Below, one piece after another: positions 10,000 through 19,032 of a stretch of DNA of 64,000 nucleotides (positions are counted from its first letter, which is position 1; each line of letters starts with the position of its first letter). The stretch is from the NCBI GenBank assembly GCA_038087015.1, contig JASBNA010000023.1, positions 1-64,000 of the forward strand, given 5' to 3'. The stretch is from Cerrena zonata (taxonomy: Eukaryota > Basidiomycota > Agaricomycetes > Polyporales > Cerrenaceae). A program made the translations under genes and the position numbers. The notes below the pieces were generated by a model. It saw only the letters and a program-made list of their open reading frames with translations. It was not told where the DNA came from and ran no database searches.

Positions 10000-11446
10000 C
10001 TATAATTTAATTCTTTTGGTATTAATATCAACATCCTCTAATTCTCTTTTAACTTTGATTGACCGTTCTTGATTCATTTGAGATCTGGTGAATGCTCTTA
10101 AAGCACGGGATCTGGTTGAAGTCATTTTCCATTCGTCCAAGTCCGGCTCATCATCTTCGTTAAAACTCGATTGAGGAGAAGGTAATTTGAATGAGTTAGT
10201 AGCTTTATTAATTTTTTTAGAATTTGATTCTGCTCTTTTGAATTTTTTGGGTTCACGTTTAATTTTGGTCTTTTTAGGTGTAGAAGGAGGAGTAAGAAGA
10301 GATTCTTCCTTTTTAATTTTTGGTTTTTCAGTTTTGACCTTTTCAGTTTTGACTTTTTCAATTTTTTCAGCTTTAACTTTTGCCTTTTCAGCTTTAACTT
10401 TGGTCTTTTCTTTATTATTTGATAGTTTTTTGGAATCAAGTTGTTCTTGAGTCAAGAACAAGTCCGGGATTTCGTGTTTTAAAACTTTTATAAAGTCATC
10501 ACAATCACTTAAAATTTCGTAATCAATTAAACTAGACCATGATTTTGAAATGGGGGTTTTATTAATGAAGATAACCAATCCACCTTTATCGTGAATGGTT
10601 TTAGATAAATTTCTTACTAATTTTTTAATACCATCAACTTTTAAAGAAGTACCCATGATAATCAATAAATCTGATTTCAAAGACATATCGAGACTGAGTC
10701 CCTTTGATATGATTTCTGATTGAGGATGATTTTCACCGTATAACACAATATCTGGTCTTAACATTCCAATGTTACCGGTTAATCTTTTCCCACTGTATAA
10801 ACGTTCTTGATATTTTAAATAACAGTTTTCACATTCTGGATTAAGACCTTTACTTAATTGAGCCTGATTATCTGGAGACCAATTAAAAGTCTTGAAACAT
10901 TGAGTACAAGATAATTTTTGTAAATTACCATGTAACTGAACAACATCTAAATTTTTCCAAATTTTATTAAAATTTGAGTTATTACCATCGTTAAAGTTAT
11001 TCAAATCAATCCCACAGTTTAAATTGATTACTTTTTCTAAGCAATCAATGTTTCTGGGTATAACAACGTAATAATTTATTTTTTTCTTTTAATATTTTGA
11101 TAAATTTATGAGTTTCCGTTGGTTTGGCTTTTAAGGATGATGAATAAAGACCTTCCATAAAAGTACAAAATAAACTCAAGGTTAACTCATTTCTAAATAA
11201 TGAAATATCAAACAAATCCTGACCCTTAACACAGTTCTTAGGGTATTTGGATTTAACCAAGTTATATAACCCATCAGATGACCTGAAATCAGGTATACCG
11301 GCATTACAAGAGATTCCAGCTCCAGTTAAAACAATGGTTTTTTTCAGCTTGAACACAATCTTGGTGACTTCATTCAACTTGATCGAGTCCTCCGTGGGCA
11401 ACTTGGTTCCAAGACGATTGGATTCTAATAAATCTATGGTTTTCAT
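10000..11446 (-). CDS. HST3: Sirtuin, NAD-dependent histone H3-K56 deacetylase Hst3 (one frame break)
   Basis: Class I sirtuin of the Hst3/Hst4 group; in yeasts these remove acetyl from H3 lysine 56 after S phase. About 481 aa. The N-terminal part shows the NAD-binding GAGIS (residues 42-46), FRSSDGLYNLVKSKYPK and FDISLFRNE. The frame breaks at 11051-11053 within TQNID: it reads CYTQKH then stop, and dropping one A restores CYTQNIDCLE. The downstream part has the catalytic HG (VVQLHGNL), four zinc cysteines (SCTQC and ECENC) and GTSLKVDGIKKL. The C-terminal tail of about 150 aa is basic, with VKAEK/VKTEK repeats and a likely nuclear signal (KKTKIKREPKKFKR). Because the break lies exactly in the catalytic motif, a read error is much more likely than a working truncated protein. 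Confidence 0.92.
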
Positions 11447-12181
11447 CTTGGAGTTTAAAGATTTTAAAAAGAACAGTTAAATTTATTTGACGAGTATTAA
11501 TAAACCCTAAGTAGTGTAAGTAGAAAAAAGGCTCAATGAGATGATTGCGCAATCAATTTGCTAGGAATATTTGCAATCTGATGACTAGATCATAGAAAAG
11601 CAGCAGCTGAAGATGAAAAGAAGTTGATGAATAGCTCGAGTTGAAGACCTAGAGTTGAAAAGCTGAAGTTTTGGAAGAAAAAGGTACAAAATTTGTTAGT
11701 GAAGTGTTTACAAAATTGACTAAAACAGTTAAATTAATTACTTAGTGAATACCACGAATCTGAGGAAACGAGCACATCTTTAGCAGGTAAGGGGTCTACT
11801 GGGACTCAGTGGGCGTAGAAGAAGCTGTTGGTGTATAAGTGTAGGAGTTGGTGTATGAATGGAGCAGTTGGTGTGCTGGAGCAGGTCCAATAGCGGACGT
11901 AATTCGAGCATACCGTACTTAATTAGACAGTGCTTAGTTAGACAGTACTTCGTTAGATATACAGTGTAGTTACAATGATACCGTGGTACGGAGATGGTGA
12001 CAGTGATACAGTGATACAGTGATGGTGACAGTACGATACGGGATGGTGACAGTACGATACAGTGGTGTACCATCTTGAGCAGTGGTAGGGGTGGTACAAT
12101 CACGAATTGAGAACACGACAAATGGTGAACAATCGTGCCGGTCTTAAACAGGAATATTGATACATATATTGGTACAAACAA
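11447..12181. other. Intergenic region, HST3 promoter and SNF1 3' side, with imperfect tandem repeats
   Basis: 735 bp. Positions about 11990-12066 hold repeats of GTGATACA and a duplicated unit GATGGTGACAGTACGATAC (two copies). The minus-strand open frame 11780-12181 is low complexity (His/Leu/Thr/Pro) and arises from these repeats, so it is not called a gene. The rest shows nothing recognisable. Confidence 0.6.
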
Positions 12182-14056
12182 TTAACTATTTTGACTATTG
12201 ACTGCTAATTCCATGATCAATCTAGGTAGCCAAATGTAAGAAAGGATAAGCTGAGAAGGAGCTCATTTCGTCGACATCTTGATTATTTTTCTCTTTTGGA
12301 ATTGAGTTTGAAGAAGCTTGTTTTTGTAATCTTAATTCTTGTTGTTTGACTGAGCTTTCCCAGCCATCGAATTTAAAATCAACCTAAGTAATTATTTGGT
12401 TCTAATTGAAATAATTGTATTTGCATCTTCATCATATCTGGACTGATGATTTCACAGTTTGGATCATCTTCTACTATAGTTGGGACCATATTTCCAACGA
12501 ACCCTAATGGTCCATAATTCTTCTTCTGTTGGTTTCAGCCATTCAGCTCCCAAATTTTTCAAAGCTCTATATATTTCTCCCATAACATCCAAGGGATATG
12601 ATCTTGATCTTATACCAAAATGCCATCTTGTTTTCAGTTTCTTCAGTGAAACTGGACTAATTTTATTTTGGTTATTTACATTATTTTCCATCATAAATGC
12701 CCGATGTATTGATGGTAATGATGATGGTAATATAGCAATTGTTGAATTTGGTAATGTAGATAAATCGGGTACGGTGGCCAAGGTTTGGTAAGTTACTGAT
12801 TGTTGGACTCCTGGTGATCTGTGACTTGATCCACTTGTATTTGAAGTAGCTCCACCAGTGTTTAGAGTATTCCACAGCGGTGGTGGTGATTGAGATAAGA
12901 AATTATCCATTTTTTCGGTTTTATTTTTTTTCAAATCAGCAACTAATGAATGATTTTCCTTCATTAATAAATAAGCGTCTAATACTTCATTTGATTGTTG
13001 TTGTGGATGACGATGTTTATTACAATCTTCAATAACTTTTATAATTTCATCACGATCGTATCCCATAGTCATATTCAATGCATTAATAACATTCTCATCA
13101 GTTTCAACTTTATTATATTTTGTTTTGGAAAGATCGGGTGGTAATAAATAATCCTGTATATCTTGTTTAAACCATTCGTCTTCCATGATTTCATGTATTG
13201 TAATTCTATTTAATGGATTAACAACCAACATTTTGGTTAATAAGTTCTTAGCTCCTTGTGATAAATAATTTGGTAAGGTATAAACACCATTACTGATTTT
13301 CTTGAATAATGCTGGTATAAATTCATCATCAAATGGTAAACGTCCACATAACATAACATATAATATAACACCCAGTGACCAAACATCTACTTCAGGTCCA
13401 GCATATAACTTACCACTAATAACTTCCGGAGCGGCGTAATTTGGCGATCCACAACTTGTTTTCAAAAAATTCCCATCCGTCATAATATTTGATAAACCAA
13501 AATCAGCAATCTTAACATTTAATTGATCATCTAATAATAAGTTTTCTGGTTTTAAATCACGATGAACAATCTTGTGACGATGACAATATTCAACAGCCGC
13601 AATAATTTGTTGGAAAAATCTTCTAGCTTCATTTTCAGGCATTTTACCTGTTTGCACAATATAATCAAACAATTCTTTCCCAGCAAATTCAATAACCATA
13701 ATAATTTCGTCTTTAGACTTAATAACATCGTATAATTTAATAATATGGGGGTGTCTCAATAATCTTAAATAAGAAATTTCTCGCTCAACTCGACCTTGCA
13801 TATCCGATTTGGCCAATGTTTTACGATTGATGATCTTTAAAGCAACCCGTTGTCCAGTAGTTAAATGTTGTGCCAATTTAACTTTACCAAATGATCCTTC
13901 TCCTAAGGTCTTAATAACCTGATATTTCCCAATCCGATTAGCAGGATTCACATTCGCATCGATCGGCTGCTGTGGCTGGGGCTGGTGGAGACGAGGATCC
14001 CCATGATTATGGTGGTGATGATGATGATGGTGTCCATCATTTACCTGATCTGACAT
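12182..14056 (-). CDS. SNF1: SNF1 protein kinase catalytic (alpha) subunit (three C-terminal frame breaks)
   Basis: AMPK-type Ser/Thr kinase controlling glucose derepression and stress responses. About 623 aa with breaks allowed (S. cerevisiae 633). A run of eight His (residues 9-16) precedes the kinase domain, as in S. cerevisiae, where the tract has been linked to pH sensing. The kinase domain has the GEGSFGKVK loop, K74, HRD at 165-167, DFG at 185-187, activation-loop Thr200 (LKTSCGSPNYAAPE) and the UBA-like autoinhibitory region. The uncorrected frame stops at 12464, just inside the beta/gamma-binding region. Removing one base at about 12486, 12383 and 12224 in turn recovers the expected C-terminus, including MQIQLFQLEPNNYL, DFKFDGWESS, SAYPFLHLAT and the terminal RLIMELAVNSQ. 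All three are single extra bases. Confidence 0.95.
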
Positions 14057-14385
14057 ATCTTCACAACTCTAAATTTATTAAATAACCAAACAATTAACCA
14101 AATAACTAAACAAATAACCAAACAAATTCGAACAAATTCGAACAAAAACAATTCAACAATCAGTTATCTTCTGAATAACCACTCTATACGTATCCTACTT
14201 GATACCTTTTATTCTTTCACCGTTAAGCAATGAAGTTGTTAATTTCCCCTGTTGTTCATTTTTCTGTGTTGTGAGTGGGGTTAATTTGCTGGTGGACTTA
14301 TTTTTTTGAGCTGCCCACACTACAGACCAGTACACCACCACACTCGATCCGTACATTTATACTACTTCTATTACTTATAATACTT
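14057..14385. promoter_or_regulatory. SNF1 promoter with AACCAAACAA repeats
   Basis: 329 bp between the SNF1 start (minus strand) and the PWI gene 3' end. Positions about 14083-14155 hold imperfect repeats of AACCAAACAA and AAATTCGAAC units, probably the 5' leader of SNF1. No other feature is seen. Confidence 0.5.
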
Positions 14386-14994
14386 CTACTTGGACCGGTC
14401 AGACTTGTACAGGGACCGTGTCTTATTGGTTTCCATGTCTTTGAATCGGTCGGGGCTACGGCTTCTGTTGTAGTTAGTTCTTCTTTCCCTGGGATTTTGT
14501 TTTGATTCTTGCTTTGGTTCTTTTGATTGTTCTTTTGATTCTTGTTCTTTGAAATCTTTTGGTTCTTTTGATTCTTGTTCTTTGAAATCTTTTGGTTCTT
14601 TCACCTCCTTTGGCTCGAGCTTCCTTTTGGTTTTCTCTAATATCTCTTTCGGTATCCCGTCAGGATCTTGTTGAGCACTGTTTAACAACAACCATAGTTT
14701 TTTGCAAAACTTCTTCGAGTCATCCTCTCCCATAAACTCTTTCATCTGCAAATGAATCACCTTGATGTCCGGATTCTCATCTTGCGTGAGCATCTCACAT
14801 AGATAGTCCATCACAATATCGTCATCTGGTAGTATTTGGTTCAATTGTTCATAGATCCATTTCTTAACGATGGCAAAGTTAACCTGGGAAATGTTCACCT
14901 TAATATCAAAGATCTTATTCAATTTCAACCGCGAGAGCTCCCTGCTGTTCTGCCTGGCCACGTAATCTTCCTCTACTTCTTTCACTTTGTACAT
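14386..14994 (-). CDS. PWI-domain, SR-related splicing factor (SRRM1-like)
   Basis: 202 aa from the ATG at 14994; the open frame extends further upstream but only from a TTG. Residues about 30-120 form a PWI domain of the SRRM1/SRm160 type: VNISQVNFAIVKKWIYEQLN, then DIVMDYLCEMLTQDENPDIK, then FCKKLWLLLNSAQQDPDGIP. PWI domains bind RNA or DNA in spliceosome-associated proteins. The C-terminus is charged, with two copies of KEPKDFKEQES and an Arg/Ser tail (NYNRSRSPDRF), as in SR-related proteins. The MYKVKEVEEDY start resembles the N-terminus of fungal SRRM1 homologues. S. cerevisiae has no simple SRRM1 orthologue (its PWI protein is Snu71), so I give no symbol. It shares a divergent promoter with PHO92. 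Confidence 0.8.
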   Translation of the reverse strand: MYKVKEVEEDYVARQNSRELSRLKLNKIFDIKVNISQVNFAIVKKWIYEQLNQILPDDDIVMDYLCEMLTQDENPDIKVIHLQMKEFMGEDDSKKFCKKLWLLLNSAQQDPDGIPKEILEKTKRKLEPKEVKEPKDFKEQESKEPKDFKEQESKEQSKEPKQESKQNPRERRTNYNRSRSPDRFKDMETNKTRSLYKSDRSK

Positions 14995-15106
14995 TCTTGT
15001 GTAGCTTATAAGTAGTACTTTCCAGTGGTAAACTTTTTCATTTTTTTCAAACAGTTGCAGTTTAGCACCGCACGTTTGCAGGTTTTCTGGCTGCAAAAAG
15101 TATCAA

Positions 15107-15217
15107 ATGTGATACATCGTTTTCCAAATGCGATACATCGTTTTCGAAATGTGATACATCGTTTTCCAAATGTGATACATCGTTCTCGAAATGTGATACA
15201 TCGTTGATGTGATACAT
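15107..15217. promoter_or_regulatory. Six phased copies of the 11-bp dyad ATGTGATACAT
   Basis: The sequence ATGTGATACAT (half sites ATGT and ACAT around GAT) starts at 15107, 15128 (one change, ATGCGATACAT), 15149, 15170, 15191 and 15207. Spacing is exactly 21, 21, 21, 21 and then 16 bp, about two helical turns. The spacers are CGTTTTCC/GAAA-like. The last copy has the longer dyad TGATGT-GAT-ACATCA. The array lies between two divergent genes, 113 bp from the PWI start and 89 bp from the PHO92 start. I do not recognise the binding factor. Confidence 0.8.
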
Positions 15218-15305
15218 CACTTCATGGGCGGTAATGTGGCACTTTCATGGCGGCTAATCTTATATAAATACGCTCTTTTCCGTGTAGTTTCCAGTAAGCT
15301 TTGTA

Positions 15306-16151
15306 ATGTGGGCTATCACAATGTACTCTTTCAAGACTTTGTCCAAGGACTCGAGTCTTGCCTCGTCGAGCTCTTCATATTCGCAAGCAGATGACTTGTA
15401 TTCAACCCCAAGGTCAAGTAACACCATTGATGTGTTCACCCAGGAAATTGACTGGAAACCAATCACTAATATTTGGTCTACCAACTATAAGAGCTTGTCA
15501 ATCGGGCAGGTCGAACAGTATAACCAGCTTAATCTGCTTCAGCCTGCTCAGAGCCAATATGTGAATCAATCTAAAGACAATTCAAAAACACCCAGCTCCG
15601 TCAGCTCCCCATTACTCAATTCACCTTTGTCACCTTTCCCTCTTAAGAAACCTACTTATACATTCAAGAATACTAATGGGAATTTCTTCGATGTTCCCCT
15701 CAAGTCAAGGTTCTTCGTTATAAAATCGTATAACATCAACGACGTCGAGGCATCGTTCCAAAACGGGATTTGGTCCTCTACAGATTTGGGAAATAAAAGA
15801 TTGAATAAAGCCTTCATCGAACTTAAAAGTTCTTCCTCTACTGATAAGGTCTTGTTATTTTTTCTGGTTAATGGCTCACGTAAGTTCTGTGGGGTTTGTG
15901 AAATGACTGGCCAGGTCGACTTCAATCTGTCCAGTAATATCTGGTCTGAAACATCTCGTTATAAAGGTGTTTTACCAGTTAATTGGTTAATAATTAAAGA
16001 CATTCCAAATAAATACTTCAACCATTTATTAATTCCTTCCAACGAAAACAAACCAGTCACCAACTCAAGAGATACCCAGGAAGTTCCATTTGACAAGGCA
16101 ATTGCCATGCTTAAAATATTCAGCACTTTCAAACAGCTTGAATTACAGTGA
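15306..16151 (+). CDS. PHO92: YTH-domain m6A reader (Pho92/Mrb1 type)
   Basis: YTH proteins bind N6-methyladenosine in RNA; yeast Pho92 acts on methylated transcripts in early meiosis and on PHO4 mRNA decay. 281 aa. The first 115 residues are Ser/Gln-rich and probably disordered. The YTH domain spans about 134-280: RFFVIKSYNINDVEASFQNG, IWSSTDLGNKRLN, then NWLIIKDIPN and NKPVTNSRDTQEVPFDKA. The m6A cage residues are W156, W213 and Y219; Tyr in the third position is as in S. cerevisiae. Residue 187 is encoded by CTG (15864-15866) exactly where the family has Ser in FSVNGS, good evidence that CUG is read as Ser. Met6 is an alternative start. Confidence 0.9.
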   Translation: MWAITMYSFKTLSKDSSLASSSSSYSQADDLYSTPRSSNTIDVFTQEIDWKPITNIWSTNYKSLSIGQVEQYNQLNLLQPAQSQYVNQSKDNSKTPSSVSSPLLNSPLSPFPLKKPTYTFKNTNGNFFDVPLKSRFFVIKSYNINDVEASFQNGIWSSTDLGNKRLNKAFIELKSSSSTDKVLLFFLVNGSRKFCGVCEMTGQVDFNLSSNIWSETSRYKGVLPVNWLIIKDIPNKYFNHLLIPSNENKPVTNSRDTQEVPFDKAIAMLKIFSTFKQLELQ

Positions 16152-16199
16152 ACTGTCGTATCAAAATCAGCTCACAACTAATCAAATTTCGCAGAAAGA

Positions 16200-16202
<3 letters not shown>

Positions 16203-16231
<29 letters not shown>
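16203..16231. repeat. Poly(A) tract (29 A)
   Basis: Uninterrupted A run in the 160-bp gap between PHO92 and COQ7, about 80 bp upstream of the COQ7 start codon. Such dA:dT tracts exclude nucleosomes at yeast promoters; the exact length is unreliable in an error-prone assembly. Confidence 0.9.
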
Positions 16232-16236
<5 letters not shown>

Positions 16237-16311
16237 AACTCAATAGCAAAAAAACCATCAAGTACATCTTCAATAAGTACATCTCTTCACTTACATTTTA
16301 TCATAACAAGA

Positions 16312-17097
16312 ATGTTAAATGCTAGTAGAGGTTCTCGTCGATGCCTTTCGTCGACTTGTCGTCTCAACTTACACTGCACTTCTATAGCACCTGCCAAGAC
16401 CGCCAAAGCTCCTAAATCGAATGAAACAAAAGCCAAAAAACAAGCAATTAAAAAGTACTACGGTGAAGATGTCGAATACGGTGCATTATCAAAAGCTCAA
16501 AAAGCTTTCCTCGATAGAGTTATAAGAGTTGACCAGGCTGGAGAATTGGGTGCTAACTATATCTATTTTGGTCAATTCACCGTCTTGGCTACTAAATATC
16601 CTCATTTAAGACCAGTCTTACAGCATATGTGGGATCAAGAAGTCCATCATCATAATACTTTCAACGATCTTCAAACAAAACGTAGAGTAAGACCTTCTCT
16701 CTTAACCCCCCTTTGGAAAGTAGGTGCCTTTGGTATCGGGGCAACAACTGGTCTTATCAGTAAGGAAGCTGCAATGGCTTGTACTGTGGCCGTCGAAACA
16801 GTTATTGGTGGTCATTATAATGATCAATTAAGAGTCCTAATGAATCAATTCAATATCCCAATCTACGATAAAGAAACCGGCATCCCATTATCCCCCGATC
16901 AAATATCTCGTGAAATCGAAACATCCCCTGAATTATCTTCTTTAAAACAAACCATCAGTACTTTTAGAGATGAAGAGTTGGAACATTTGGATACTGCAAT
17001 TGAACATGACGCAGAAAAAGCTGTTCCCTACATGCTTTTAACCGAAGCCATCAAAATTATCTGTAGAGGTGCCATCTGGTCTGCTGAAAGAATTTAA
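16312..17097 (+). CDS. COQ7: Demethoxyubiquinone hydroxylase, mitochondrial
   Basis: Coq7 (Cat5) hydroxylates demethoxyubiquinone in the penultimate step of ubiquinone synthesis, on the matrix side of the mitochondrial inner membrane. 261 aa. An Arg/Ser-rich presequence (about 1-25) precedes two repeats of the di-iron hydroxylase fold. Metal ligands are visible: E78 (DQAGELGA), E110 and H113 (DQEVHHH), E162 (AVETVIGGH), and E222 and H225 (DEELEHLD). The conserved start of the domain (FLDRVIRVDQAGELGA) and the C-terminal ICRGAIWSAERI are intact. No frame breaks. It is upstream of NUF2 on the same strand. Confidence 0.97.
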   Translation: MLNASRGSRRCLSSTCRLNLHCTSIAPAKTAKAPKSNETKAKKQAIKKYYGEDVEYGALSKAQKAFLDRVIRVDQAGELGANYIYFGQFTVLATKYPHLRPVLQHMWDQEVHHHNTFNDLQTKRRVRPSLLTPLWKVGAFGIGATTGLISKEAAMACTVAVETVIGGHYNDQLRVLMNQFNIPIYDKETGIPLSPDQISREIETSPELSSLKQTISTFRDEELEHLDTAIEHDAEKAVPYMLLTEAIKIICRGAIWSAERI

Positions 17098-17362
17098 TTA
17101 TATATTCATCTGTATGAAAACAAAATCAAACAAAAAAAAGTCCAATAGAAATTATGAATGTACGCTTATACTTTTATTTTGTGAGGAATAAAACATCCTC
17201 TTTAGACCCGCCCCCCGGAAATCGTAGTCTCATCACGTGCACAAAACAGATCCGGTATATACAGGAAAATGAGAATTTTAAAAAAATGAATCAAAATATA
17301 AACAAACTACTTCTCTTTTAAAATAGTCAGTCAGTCAAATCAGTTGCAAGTTGAAGCAAGAG

Positions 17363-18823
17363 ATGTCGCGTCTTAGTTCGATCTACCGGTCAGGTGGATC
17401 AGGCTCCTCCTACTCCGGACGTAGAAATCATTTGATAGTACAGAAAGATGAATTCCCGATACTAGATAATAAAGAGTTACTAGAATGTTTGGTTGCCATT
17501 GACTTACCGGGATTTGATGATTTGGTGACTAAGCCAACGTCTCAATCCATTAGAAGCTTTTTCGAGCAGTCGCTCGACATGTTCTTCGGGGTAACCGCCC
17601 AACAAATATCTCAACGAGCCAAAGGAATGACTACTAATTCTAATACGTCGATGGTTGAAGGAGATGCTGAAGCAAATAAAGAAGAATCCAATGAAATTGA
17701 TGATACTGAGAGTACATTGTATGTTTTGGTGTTGTTCAGAGCTTGCTCCAATTGTTTGAGGACGTGTGGAATATATGATTTTACGTTACTGGATTTAATG
17801 AAACCAGACCTTAATAGAACAAGAAGAATATTAAGTAGTATAGTTAACTATGCTAGATTTAGAGATGAGTTCACTATTGGGTGTGAAAGTTCTTTAGAAG
17901 AGTTCGAGAAAAAATTACTAAAAATTGAAGAATTAGAAAATGATAATAATCGATTTACTAAAGAAATTGAAGATTTAAAAGTAACTTTACAAGACGGGTT
18001 AACTTCAGATGATTCTAATCAAAAAAGTACCTTGAAACAAATCAATGCATTTAATTTTCGTTTGGAAAATGAATTGAAGAAACTTCAAAAAGCTCAACAA
18101 ATTTTAACTCTTGAACATTCTCAATATAAGGAACAAAAACAAAGATTAATTGAAAAATTAGAAGACCATCATTATTTAAATTTGGAATCTAAAAAAGAGC
18201 TTGAAAAATTAAAAACTTATCTTTCAACTAACCCAGAAGTTCTTACTAAAATCATTAATGATTTGAAGAACACATTAAATGAATATCAAACAGACTATAG
18301 TAACCTTGAAGCTACTTTCAAAAATAAATCAGCCACCATTGAATCAATTCAGGTCATTGAGCAAGAATTGAAAAGCTTGTTCAGAATCTTAGAAGAAATC
18401 TTAAATGATTTACAAAAATCAGAAGCTGCTATTGAAAAACTAAATAATTATAATGAATTTTTAGAACAGCAAAAACTTGAGTCAAGTGATTATAATAGAC
18501 AAGTTCAACAAGTGAAAAGACAATTGAATAATATGGAAGAAAAAATCAAAAAATTAAGGAATCAAGCATCTGAAAGAGATACGAAATCCAAGAATACTCT
18601 AGCTAGTTTAAAAGCTGATTATGAAGAGTTAGTCGAAGAAAGGAAAACAAGGGAACAAGAATTAGATAAGAAAAAAGAACTAATAACTAATTTGGAAAAG
18701 CAAATGGCAAATAAGAGGAATGAATTCCAAAGTGAAGTTAGAAACGCTGAATCAGCGGTATCAAGATTAATGTCTCATCTCAAGTTATACTTAGCCGAAA
18801 TGAATAACAAAATCCCTAACTAG
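17363..18823 (+). CDS. NUF2: Kinetochore protein Nuf2 (Ndc80 complex)
   Basis: Nuf2 pairs with Ndc80 in the four-subunit complex that attaches kinetochores to microtubules. 486 aa from the ATG at 17363; the TTG at 17351 is not used. A basic Ser/Gly N-terminus leads to a calponin-homology domain (about 20-150) with the family motifs FPILDNKELLECLVAIDLPG, LYVLVLFRACSNCL and RRILSSIVNYARFRDE. From about residue 190 to the end it is long coiled coil (Glu/Lys/Leu heptads), with a small break, as expected. CTG at 17789-17791 falls where S. cerevisiae has Thr (FNMTDLYKP), which fits Ser decoding. The upstream region has TCACGTG at about 17232 and a C-rich stretch. Confidence 0.93.
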   Translation: MSRLSSIYRSGGSGSSYSGRRNHLIVQKDEFPILDNKELLECLVAIDLPGFDDLVTKPTSQSIRSFFEQSLDMFFGVTAQQISQRAKGMTTNSNTSMVEGDAEANKEESNEIDDTESTLYVLVLFRACSNCLRTCGIYDFTLLDLMKPDLNRTRRILSSIVNYARFRDEFTIGCESSLEEFEKKLLKIEELENDNNRFTKEIEDLKVTLQDGLTSDDSNQKSTLKQINAFNFRLENELKKLQKAQQILTLEHSQYKEQKQRLIEKLEDHHYLNLESKKELEKLKTYLSTNPEVLTKIINDLKNTLNEYQTDYSNLEATFKNKSATIESIQVIEQELKSLFRILEEILNDLQKSEAAIEKLNNYNEFLEQQKLESSDYNRQVQQVKRQLNNMEEKIKKLRNQASERDTKSKNTLASLKADYEELVEERKTREQELDKKKELITNLEKQMANKRNEFQSEVRNAESAVSRLMSHLKLYLAEMNNKIPN

Positions 18824-19032
18824 TCTTTTCCTATAGCATGATCCTTTTTCATTACAGGTCAAATTTCAATTCATTAAAAATTGTATTTTTAGTATGTATT
18901 TTTAGTTATTCAAAGTCATTATGTATGTATATAATTCGAATTAATGTTCAATTAAATAAAAAAGAGGTTGTAATTGATGAAGAAAAATTCTATTGAAAGC
19001 CCTAACAAGTATCATTATATGATTTTCGTTGA

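Noticed and set aside
11780..12181. 133-codon minus-strand frame downstream of HST3
   Set aside because: Low-complexity repeats; it ends exactly where the corrected SNF1 C-terminus begins.
15025..15207. Plus-strand frame with a seven-residue repeat (VIHRFPN)
   Set aside because: The repeat comes from the 21-bp promoter array read in frame; no supported gene.
15107..15217. Reading the 21-bp repeats as a CRISPR array or as a1/alpha2 operators
   Set aside because: Spacers are near-identical and the host is a yeast, so it is not CRISPR. The dyad is shorter than the a1/alpha2 site and lacks its spacing.
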